From [Phialemoniopsis] sp. UDSM-2020 (Eukaryota > Ascomycota > Sordariomycetes > Thyridiales > Thyridiaceae), in NCBI GenBank assembly GCA_018873225.1, contig JAEILZ010000003.1, positions 372,001 to 436,000 of the forward strand: a DNA stretch of 64,000 bases, read 5' to 3'. How positions within the stretch are numbered: position 1 is the stretch's first letter; every line of letters begins with the position of its first letter. The notes beneath the pieces were generated by a model. That model saw nothing but the letters and a program-made list of their open reading frames with translations. It was not told the DNA's origin and did no database searches. Of the stretch, positions 55,692-64,000 are shown piece by piece. The position numbers and the translations under genes are program-made.

Positions 55692-56138
55692 AGCAGAGAA
55701 CGAGAAAGGTATATCAGATCCGTTGCGTTTGGAAACGGTAGGACTGCACAGCGGGAGCTTGGGAGTGACCCAGCTCGTTCCCAGCGCCCCTGTGTATCGT
55801 ACTACTTGTAGAACGAGATTGAAGCGCGTATGCACCCGTTTAAGACTATCCGCTGCGCTTATCAGAATGTAAAAGTTACAAGTTTGATACCACTAAAGAC
55901 ATCTTAAATTGAACATTTAATATGGCTTCCCATTCTACCATCTCCAAGACCTTGAAGGGTGCCTATCAAGTCATGGCCACCTGTAGCGACAACATTGAAG
56001 TGTCAAGACTTAGAGCTCTGCACAAAATTAAAAAGGAAATTAAAACGATTCTTTCGACTTATAAAGTTTTAGCAGCCTTGCTTCAAATACCCAGCTACGT
56101 TGACAAATCCTTCGCCACACTGATGGTTGCATTTGCCA
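55692..56138. other. Intergenic between phosphate permease and Hsp70-like gene
   Basis: 447 bases between convergent stops. A plus frame from 55922 (about 130 codons, Lys/Ile-rich at first) overlaps the Hsp70-like gene antisense and is not supported. AT-rich 55850-56100. Confidence 0.4.
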
Positions 56139-58369
56139 TCACCGAAAACTCACATTTACGGTTGATGCTCCCATCCTTTGGCCGTCCACATACACATGGA
56201 ACTCGAGGGTCGCCCCAGATGGTACCATCTCAATGTCATAGTCCAACCTTTTCAACATCTCGCCCTTGGGGTTCCGGTAATCCTTCCATTCGGAGAAGGG
56301 ACTATTCGCCTGCCAGCTAATCGAGCACATGTGGTTGACCGAGTCGATTGCTCGCGAGGGTGGCTGCGGTTCATCACACTCGTAGATACTGTCGATAATA
56401 GAGTCGCCAGGGTCATTTCTGTAGGTGCGGTAGAAGCTGTGACGAACCGAGCTCACGGTGGAAATCTCGTCGCCCTGAGGGGTGGTCAGTTTCGTGTTAC
56501 AAAAGATCAATAGTCATGGAGGACAAAGCTTACCCTGTTGAGATACCATTGCATCTGGTTATCCGCCAAATATCGACATTCATTTTCGTCCCAGCGCTTG
56601 TCGACTTCTTCGTGAGTACCAGAAGTAAAATTGCAGCTGAATTTGGAGCCGTAGCTGGCACGAGAAATCGTTGAAGTTACTTTGATTGGAACGTTCTCAG
56701 ACATCTGTGACGTGGCACTGTCTAGAAAACCTTTGTAGACGGCTCCTCGACATATCGCGGTACGGCTGCACATGGCATTAATTTACGCTCCTGTATTTTC
56801 TTGCGTTCGATCACTTACGGCCTCATGCCTCCCGATTGCAAGATGTCAATCCCTGAGGAGCAGTATCGGTCCCTCAGATGCTCGTAGAGGTAGGGGCTGG
56901 CACCAAATCCTCCGACCAAGATGATACCCTTGGACATGATTAGCACTTGTTCGTCACAGAGAGGCTTTGATACCTTACGTTTACAGAAAGGCCTTTTCCT
57001 TTGGCACGCTTTATCTGCTCATCGACTAAGTTGTCGATGTCTCGCAAGACGGTCCCGAAGATTTCCTTGACATGATCGCTGGACGGATCAGCACTCCGGC
57101 CAATATGCCAGTATTTAAGAATGATATCGACTTACGCTGTAAACATCATGCGGGCGTTCTTGATGGGTGGATCGCACTTGGAGTCACTGGTTTTGCCGTC
57201 CCGGAACGCTGCAGCGGGGACTCGGATGGGGTAGTCTCGGTCCAGCGAGGGTACGAATTGGGGTTTGACGCCCCTCTCCCAATCTTCGCGCAAGACATCG
57301 TTGATGTCATTCTTGCTTAGATGATCCCATCGTCTTCCCAAACACTTGTGACACTTGATCTCAAATGCCTGGTCGACAAAGATTCCGCCGCAAAGGCCAC
57401 CTTGTGCATCGCCGCGTTAACCAGCTGTCTCTCACTAGGGGAGGCAAAGGGCAATACAGTACCTGTGCCTTCCACTGCCTCTTCCATCCTCACCGGGTTA
57501 GGGTTGGAAATCTTGTAGGTAATGAGATCCTGCCATTGTTAATCACGCGCTCGGTTCTTGGAAATTTACATGGCATGACGTACCACAGTGCCACCGCCCG
57601 CATCGCAAACCATGAATACGTCTCCTTTGGTCACTCTTCGCCCAGGTTCACAGAGAGTTGATAACGCAGCAGCCTCGGGCTCGGGGGCAAAACTCAGTAT
57701 GGTGTCTCCGGCCAGCCGGGCGTCTAGCATGCCAGCACTTTGGGCAGCCTGTTCCATTTCTTGCCTCGCGTACCCTTTCCAGATGGCAGGGACCGTGATC
57801 ACGATGTGGAAGCGTAGCGCATCAACGACAGATCTGCCGCGAGCTTTGGTGATAGCTTCGAGTACATGAGCCCAGAGGGCACGGAGGTAGTCGGCCACCA
57901 GCCCGCCGGCTGTCTTGTTCTCTACGCGCAGAAACTGGCGCGCCCTGAGTACAAATTCGGACGACCTGAGGCTTGGTTCGAGGTCTTCTTCTTTGACCAG
58001 CAAAAGCTTGAACCATCGGACTGGGTCGCCGTCCGAGGGTACCAGGTAGCCCCATGACATTTCCCCGTGTTCGTAGAATATTTCCGTCGGCACTTTTCCC
58101 TCCTCACGCCCGGTTCCTGGCCAGCTTGTGATGATGTTGACGTCGCCGCTCGCCCAGTCCGCCGCTGTGGCCCAAGCAGCACCCGAGAATCTGATGATAC
58201 CAAACAAGTCAGCAAGGCGATCCAACATAGTCCCCGAGATTGCGGGACAGCTAACATACGTTGTACCGAAATCGATCCCAATGACCAGAACGTCATTGTC
58301 ATTGTCGTCTGACACTGTGTCTGAAAGTGACAGTCTTTCCAAGTTGACCATGGTGAGTGGATCCTTCAT
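56139..58369 (-). CDS. Divergent Hsp70-like ATPase A (actin-like ATPase domain)
   Basis: Eight exons (minus) 58369-58260, 58190-57584, 57529-57463, 57400-57136, 57078-56979, 56928-56819, 56765-56534 and 56474-56139 give 608 residues; every join keeps frame. Phosphate-1 is VLVIGIDFGTTFSGAAWA, connect-1 and phosphate-2 are FMVCDAGGGTVDLITY, and the adenosine motif is IILVGGFGASPYL. FHIVITVPAIWKGYAR and EPEAAAL are typical of fungal Hsp70-like proteins that are not true chaperones. It lacks the canonical substrate-binding lid and EEVD tail; instead a beta-rich end carries SVRHSFYRTY and LDYDIEMVPSGATLEF. The first intron is 69 bp without stops, so read-through would add 23 residues. It is divergent from the coiled-coil gene at 59376. 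Function unknown. Confidence 0.88.
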
Positions 58370-59375
58370 GGAGGATTGGTTCTGTTGAATAATTCAATCA
58401 AGCGAAATTCGCTACTGATTTGTCTTCGCGATTGTGATATGGAATTTTGCATGAATTGAAGAACCTGACGATATGCAACCAGAGTGGGAGAGTCCCTTCA
58501 ACGTCCTTCACAAACGGATACGTGTTCCCTTCCGGTCCCGAGTTTTGAAATGCATTTGCTTTGGGGGCTATTTGGACACAAAGCTCCCAACGCGCCGACA
58601 ATTTTGAGGCATTTCCCCCCTGTCTGCATCCATATGCACACGTGGACCAATTGCAGTAGGCTATTAGCGCCGTGGCCAATTTGGAGACCTGTGATGTGGG
58701 TACAATAGTTTGTGATCATGCGCAGCCTGATGTTCACGTACGGCGTTTTGACTGCATTATGCAGGCCAACAATAGAACACCTCGGTGTCACATCTTTGGC
58801 CAATCGATGCACAATCCGGCGCTTGCCTTGCTTTGAAAATGCAACGCCTCAGAGCATGGAGACCTTGCTCGTCTTACGTCTCCACTTGGACGAGAATCAG
58901 GCACAGCCTCGTGTTCAGCTATGGCGTTTTGCCTGCATGCAAGCCAACCATGGAACATCTTGGCGCCCCATCTTTGGCCAATCTATGCCTGATTTGGATT
59001 TCGCCTCGCTCTGAATATGCAACTTCTGATCACAAATGCAACCCTCCCTGGACTAGATGGCCGAAAGGGCGCAGAGCCTGATCTTTCTTGCTACGGGATA
59101 TACTCCGCATGCTGATGAAGCAGGTGTTCCTTTTCCGTGATTGCATTGACACCGCATCACAATCCGCTTTTCGGCCAAGCTCAACGTAAGAGCCGGTCTA
59201 ACGCTTTGTGGATGACAGCCTGACCTTCCATTCATGGCGTTGAGTGCATACGCGTCAGCTGGTGTTAGGAACGAGATCCGGCCCTGGGACCTTTGGGCGC
59301 TCTTAGGCTTGACAACACCTGGCAATTTCCCCTTGATGCTCTCAGATTCAGTGCTAGCTGATCATCTTGTCACTC
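58370..59375. promoter_or_regulatory. Divergent promoter, Hsp70-like A / coiled-coil A
   Basis: 1.0 kb between two start codons facing apart, with no supported gene. It contains the imperfect tandem duplication at 58723-59045. Shared control of the two flanking genes is likely from the arrangement, which is mirrored at 62259-63075. Confidence 0.5.
58723..59045. repeat. Imperfect tandem repeat, period about 181 bp
   Basis: Two diverged copies start at 58723 and 58904 with CAGCCT, then G/C-TGTTCA, then a GGCGTTTTG block, GGCCAACAATAGAACA versus AGCCAACCATGGAACA, an identical CATCTTTGGCCAATC block, and ATGCAAC near the end. The copies differ by many substitutions and small indels, so the duplication is old. 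The repeat lies inside the divergent promoter of the Hsp70-like/coiled-coil pair and may carry duplicated regulatory sites. Confidence 0.7.
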
Positions 59376-60714
59376 ATGGACCGCGTTGAGACTATCGATC
59401 CTCCTGGGGATGTGGAGATGATGGATTCAGAACAGACCGACGGACGCAACGACGATTCCGGCAAGCCACCCTTGCCTCCTCGTGAACCTGGTAATGTCGA
59501 TTTTCTTTACGAGCACAGAACCTGTGCATGTTCAATACAATTACAAACATAACCCCTACTAAAACACATTTATGCTAATTATTGACGCTTTGTAGTCGAG
59601 CAACTGAAAGGCACGGTCGAGCAGAGTGAAATAGCTTTCCAAGAGTCTCAGGACGAGATTAAAAGGCTCCAGGAAGAGCTCTTCCGGATGACGGAGAAGT
59701 ACAACAAATCACAGGCCGACCTAAAGATGGCCAAAAGGCAGTGGAAACAGGTTGCGCAGGAGCTGAACGAGCAGCGCACATCTGCTACAGCTTCACATAT
59801 ACTCACCGACGACTACTTGAAGCAGCAGATTGGAGGGTTGAGGTACGACATTCGTTCCCTGGCAGAGAAACATTTTGGAAAATTGCAACCCCAGCCATGG
59901 CCGATGCCAGATCAACACGGCGATAATACCTACCAGGCTATGATCATGCCAGACGAGTATAGGCAGTGCCCTGCATCCGCTGAGATGGCAGAGTCGTTCA
60001 TATGGCGTGTCTTAAAGAAGTGGATATTCTGGAAGTACCGTTGGGCTACAGAATCTGCTGGCAAGCGATTCTTTGAGCTGGAAGACTTGCTGGAGCCCCC
60101 CGAGAGTGAGTCTATGCTCCGATTTTGAGATCTCTAGGCTTGAACTGATTACTTCCGTCTTAAAAGAAACTGACCAGGATGGTGTTCAAATCCCCGGGCA
60201 GCTGGATGCTCTCAGGAAGTATCACACGTGGAGAGCCATGACAGCGCAGATGATTTTCAAAAGGGACACAGATGAGAAGGAGCAGAATGAGTGGCCAGGT
60301 GTCGAGAACCTTATACTACGAAAGGATATCAACCCTGTGGCCAGGGCGCTAATCCAAAACTCAAGAGAGGAAGATCATCTTGAGCATTCCATTCGCCAAA
60401 TCATTGTCAAAGCATTGAAACTCGACCGAGAACTAAGCAGACAAGTTGCGGTGGTCAGCTGGGTGTTTGAAGATTCGAAGGATCATGTATCAACTGACGC
60501 GTCGGATGACCAAGACAGAGCTTCGCTGAGTTCTCAGAGCAGCGTGCGCGTCACTGTCGCGCCAGCCGTTACAAAACGTGGCAAGTCTTCGGGCGAGGAT
60601 TTCGGGGAAGTGGTCACTTTGATGCAGGCTGAAACTGTAGTGATCCGGGACTTGCTGCCCAAGGAAAGTAGGCTAAAGCGGTATCGACAACATATAGAAC
60701 GTCGGAATAGATAG
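59376..60714 (+). CDS. Coiled-coil protein A, partner gene of Hsp70-like A
   Basis: Exons 59376-59490, 59596-60105 and 60167-60714, with introns of 105 and 61 bp, give 390 residues. The start is the ATG of MDRVETID; an upstream in-frame TTG is not an initiator. An acidic, Pro-containing N-terminus (about 40 residues) leads to a heptad-rich coiled coil (EIAFQESQDEIKRLQEELF, KYNKSQADLKMAKRQWKQV, about residues 40-100). A globular helical part with SFIWRVLKKWIFWKYRWA follows. The C-terminal block (LDRELSRQVAVVSWVFEDS ... VTKRGKSSGEDFGEVVTLM) is also found in the protein encoded at 60858-62258, so the two are paralogues. No known domain. The arrangement with an Hsp70-like gene suggests a functional pair. 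Confidence 0.78.
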
Positions 60715-60857
60715 CGACAAGGTGAAGACAAGTCATTCGAGCGAAATGAGAATTCTTTGTAGTAGTGAAACTCTCTGGGAAGGATGAGAAGTGATCTTGC
60801 CCTGGTGAGACTTTCTATGAACTGCGCTGACTAACACTACAGATGAAGTTCTCAAGC

Positions 60858-62258
60858 TTAGGGTCGCTCTTCCTTTGCTCTACCGCCTTCCCTTCCCTTG
60901 GTCCCGACCAGTCTTCGAAAGCCCGAAGTTAGTCTAGAAGGTCCTTGACGGGTGTTTGAAGTCCTGTGATGAGGGCTTGAGGAAGGCTCGATGTTTGAAG
61001 TGCCCTCCGATGGCCTGCAAAACACCTCTGGTTGAAGCAAGACCTCTGCGAGGTCGAAGCCCTCACCCGATGACTTTCCATATTTGACTAACCCTGGATC
61101 GGTGACCAGGGTGGCATTCCGTGGTTCTTCTGGAGACGCGGCGTGTGACGCTCGTGTGATGGCACTTGCAGGGAGAGCTTGAGGCAAGTCTGTCGGGAAA
61201 AACCACTGAAACATCGCAACCTGTCTGCTGATCGCTTTGTCCAGTTCCAGACTCGCAGTGATGATGTCCTCAAGTCCTGTTCTGTACCCTCTTTGGCGAG
61301 AAGGAAGCAATGGCTGTAGGAATCGGTCAATTTGAGGATACCACTTTTCGTCCAGATCCTTTTGGAGTGTCATCGAGCCACCCTCGTCGAAGGTCATGAC
61401 CTCGGCGAGCAGATTAGCCGTGGTTGCCTTCCAAGTATAGAACTTTCGTTTTCCTTGTTGACTGGCTGGCCCCTCACCATCCCTCAATCCCTCTACGTGG
61501 GAGAAAACCACTGTTAGTAGATGTTCATGACAACTGAGCACACCCCACTTACCCAAACAAAGACGTAGCTTTCGTGTTGCGGAGCTGGCACGTCTGGGCG
61601 CCCAGTGGAACTGATCAAACAACTCATGAAGCAAATAGCTCCATAAGAATGCCTGTATCACCGTGGAACGTGTAGACGACGCACTCAGCAAGTTTCCCAG
61701 GAGGGTAGGATCAATGCGGAGAAAGTCATTCACTGGCTTGACTGCTATCGAGTCGTGGTAGTGAAGTCTGTCTGTTTGATCATCGAAGTGTTGCATGGCA
61801 AAGTTCCTGATGTCGACGCGCAGTTTCATGACCATCTCCATCATGATGTCATCCGTCAACTGATTCGAAGCTTGATTGCTCCGCAGATAGCGATTCAGCT
61901 CACCAACGGCATCCTTTTTGAACTGGTACTGCTGCGCAGCGTATTGCTGTCGCTCAGCTAACGCGTCCCTGGTTTGCTGATGCTGTTCCTGCTCTCCTCG
62001 CAGGGCGAGTATGGCGTGGTCCAGTTTTACCTGCATGTTGTTCAGGGCAATTTCGTGCGAGGTCCTTTCTTTTTCACGCGACTCGATCTCGTCGTTCGAA
62101 ATCTTCTCAACTTCTTTCAACCTTGTGAATAGGTCAGAATTGGCGACTGTGGTCTGATGCGATGAAAATTGTACCCCGGCTCGGAAGTTAGGCTGCTCAG
62201 TGGTGGCCATTGGCTCATCATTCGTCTTTCCCAAATCCATCTCAGTGCTAAGCGACAT
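60858..62258 (-). CDS. Coiled-coil protein B, partner gene of Hsp70-like B
   Basis: Exons (minus) 62258-61553 and 61492-60858, with a 60 bp intron (no in-frame stop, so the unspliced frame also stays open), give 446 residues. The ATG of MSLSTEM is chosen; the upstream in-frame sequence is not protein-like. A coiled coil spans about residues 40-115 (LKEVEKISNDEIESREKER, QTRDALAERQQYAAQQYQF). The middle part is helical (DIRNFAMQHFDDQTDR, VIQAFLWSYLLHELFDQF). The C-terminal block LDKAISRQVAMFQWFFPTD ... LVKYGKSSGEGFDLAEVLL matches coiled-coil protein A. The tail is basic and Ser/Arg-rich (HHRTSNTRQGPSRL). It is convergent with gene A (143 bp between stops) and divergent from Hsp70-like B. Function unknown. 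Confidence 0.8.
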   Translation of the reverse strand: MSLSTEMDLGKTNDEPMATTEQPNFRAGVQFSSHQTTVANSDLFTRLKEVEKISNDEIESREKERTSHEIALNNMQVKLDHAILALRGEQEQHQQTRDALAERQQYAAQQYQFKKDAVGELNRYLRSNQASNQLTDDIMMEMVMKLRVDIRNFAMQHFDDQTDRLHYHDSIAVKPVNDFLRIDPTLLGNLLSASSTRSTVIQAFLWSYLLHELFDQFHWAPRRASSATRKLRLCLGKWGVLSCHEHLLTVVFSHVEGLRDGEGPASQQGKRKFYTWKATTANLLAEVMTFDEGGSMTLQKDLDEKWYPQIDRFLQPLLPSRQRGYRTGLEDIITASLELDKAISRQVAMFQWFFPTDLPQALPASAITRASHAASPEEPRNATLVTDPGLVKYGKSSGEGFDLAEVLLQPEVFCRPSEGTSNIEPSSSPHHRTSNTRQGPSRLTSGFRRLVGTKGREGGRAKEERP

Positions 62259-63075
62259 ATCTTTGGTGAGTAGCACAGCACAAGATTGTGGAGAGAGTAT
62301 ATATATTCTGTTTGGACTTAAGACGATGGTGCTTGATAGTGCAGCGGTCTGGTTGAGAGGCTCAAGCAAGACCGGGCCATAGCAAGCACTGGTTAGGATG
62401 AGAAATAGAGGATGTGGATGTACGAAAGATCTGGAACAGACACCAGGCGTCCGAAAATGCGCCGCCCCTTGCTCGTAGCCAAGTACCCCAAATCCTCGGA
62501 GCGCTCTCTCTCCGTCCAGCCTTTCTCCGACGAACACGACACAGGTAACGGGCCAAGGATACCGCGGATCCTTCCCTGGCCCCATTCTGCATGCGTGCTC
62601 CATGCATATGCAGTTGACTTCGGAAATGCACAAGCCAAGCGCTTAGAAATGCCTCAGCCGCAAAATAGCCCAACCTATAGCACATGAAAATGTAGCCATG
62701 CCTAATCAGAGCAGTGACACCTACCAGGACATGTGGCCGCCTTTGGGGTCGATATTCTGCTGGTTCACACGAGTATTGCAGCCTGCATACTGCTAGTGGG
62801 CAAATCTGATGTAACACTGCCCCCGCCACCTAGCGCCTCTTTCCGATAGTGCCCAGTGGGCTGCATGGCGAGACGCCAGCCTTGTGCCAGAGAGCAGGTG
62901 GCATCAAGCAATACATTACGTACGCCGAACACAAGCATAGCGCAGCCTGGCCGGATGAAACTTATCTTTTTGCCATAATTCCGCCCATGCAAATGCTCTT
63001 TCCTTTGGCTTGCACTTTGAAGTAGTTCACCCTCTGTGTGCCAACACCCACATACACGCAAGTACTCCAACAACG
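62259..63075. promoter_or_regulatory. Divergent promoter, coiled-coil B / Hsp70-like B
   Basis: 817 bases between starts facing apart, with no supported gene; a 155-codon minus frame here is not protein-like. It mirrors the 58370-59375 interval, but I do not see the 181 bp repeat here. Confidence 0.45.
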
Positions 63076-64000
63076 ATGGCCCCAAAAGATCATGGGGAAG
63101 TAGGAGACAAGCGAGGTTTCATGCGAAAGACATCCAATGTTCCCAACGAACGATGGTCCATGAAAGGTTTGATGAAAAGAATCAAGGCCAAGAAAAACGT
63201 GGTTCTAGATGACGTGTTGGTCATCGGGATCGATTTCGGGACAACGTAGGCGCAGCTTTCCACCAAACTGTATGGATTCGTCGAATTAACACAAGACAGG
63301 TACTCGGGAGTAGCATGGGCCACAGCAGACGACCTCGACGGGGATGAGATCAACCTCATAACTTCATGGCCAGGATCCGGTCGGGAGCAGGGCAAAGCTC
63401 CCACTGAGCTTTACTACGAACATGATACGGTTATGTGGGGATACGAAGTCCCTCCCGATGCGAGCCCTGTACAGTGGTTCAAGCTGCTTCTTCTTCGTGA
63501 TGAGGATGTAGACAAAGAGCTCCAGCAATCCGACTATTACATCCGAGCAAAGAAGATGCTGCGTGAGCTCAACAAAACACCGACAGAACTGATTGCCGAC
63601 TACCTTGGGGCCTTGTGGAGACACACAATCTCCACCATTCACAAATCTCGAAGCAAGACAGTTGTTGGTGCATTAGCATTTCATGTGGTGATTACCGTGC
63701 CAGCTATCTGGAAGGACTACGCCCGTTCCGCTATGCAAGAGGCCATGTCCCAGGCAGGGATTTTGGAGACTCGCCCTGCGGGGCCGACCACAATGTCTTT
63801 TGTGCCTGAACCCGAAGCTGCGGCTCTCATGACACTTTACGAGTACGGAGACTCGCTCAGGACGGATGATGTGTATGTGATTTGCGATGCAGGTGGTGGC
63901 ACCGTGGTATGTCGAATGAACCATTCGCTTCAAGCTCCTCTCCGCCTGTCCATCTTCTGATAGCTAGACTCTTAGGATCTTATCAGCTATAGGATTGGAG
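63076..64000 (+). CDS. Divergent Hsp70-like ATPase B, 3' end outside window
   Basis: Exons 63076-63245 and 63300-63906, then an intron beginning GTATGT at 63907; the next acceptor may be at 63992 or beyond the window. The first 259 residues are seen. A basic N-terminal extension (MAPKDHGEVGDKRGFMRKTS ... KRIKAKK, about 43 residues) is absent from the copy at 58.4 kb. It is followed by VLVIGIDFGTTYSGVAWA, FHVVITVPAIWKDYAR, EPEAAAL and YVICDAGGGTV, all as in Hsp70-like A, with both intron positions shared. The pair is clearly paralogous, with many substitutions. Partial CDS; the C-terminal region is not visible. Confidence 0.87.

Noticed and set aside
56139..58369. True Hsp70 chaperone identity for the 56 kb gene
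   Set aside because: Lacks the SBD lid and EEVD-type tail and has diverged P-loop neighbours; fits the fungal Hsp70-like group instead.

Overview
The window is nuclear DNA of a filamentous ascomycete (Pezizomycotina, most like a Sordariomycete). Genes are interrupted by many 40-75 bp GT-AG introns with CTAAC/CTGAC branch points. There are several Zn2Cys6 regulators, a NACHT relic, a rhodopsin-like membrane protein and small secreted proteins. No tRNA, rRNA, CRISPR array or intact transposon was seen. Exon boundaries were read by eye from splice signals, reading frame and family fit; every spliced model given as intact keeps frame.

1-4.1 kb: a Ser/Thr-rich secreted protein runs off the left edge on the minus strand, followed by a decayed sugar-transporter relic. 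4.7-12.7 kb: a Dal5-type MFS permease, a flavin monooxygenase divergent from a PnbB-like (DUF4863) hydroxylaminobenzoate-lyase homologue, and a Zn2Cys6 regulator. This looks like a small aromatic/N-compound catabolic cluster. 12.9-23 kb: a second Zn2Cys6 factor, a GH78-type rhamnosidase, and two tail-to-tail fungal_trans_2-type regulators, one of which lacks a zinc cluster.

23.6-29.6 kb: a pentose-catabolic block. It holds a xylose reductase (catalytic tetrad D46/Y51/K80/H113 intact), a dihydroxyacetone-synthase-type transketolase and an L-arabinitol-4-dehydrogenase-like enzyme. The last two are divergent over a promoter that contains a GGCTAA element. 29.8-36.1 kb: a C-terminal-only Hsp70-like gene, a small secreted Cys-rich protein, a NACHT pseudogene and a rhodopsin-like membrane protein. 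37.3-51.6 kb: a nitroalkane oxidase (catalytic Asp and Arg conserved), a polytopic membrane protein, two surface proteins (one single-pass, one GPI-type), an ArsB/NhaD-type transporter, a large membrane protein with a Ser-rich tail, and a small conserved-looking protein. 53.8-55.7 kb: a PHO-4/Pho89 phosphate permease with a CACGTG element upstream.

56.1-64 kb, the most unusual part: two divergent pairs, each an Hsp70-like ATPase plus a coiled-coil partner, arranged as a mirror image (Hsp70-A minus / CC-A plus / CC-B minus / Hsp70-B plus). The two coiled-coil proteins are paralogues sharing a KSSGE-type C-terminal motif. With the third Hsp70-like fragment at 30 kb, this suggests a duplicating two-gene module of unknown function, and it is the best candidate here for an undescribed system.
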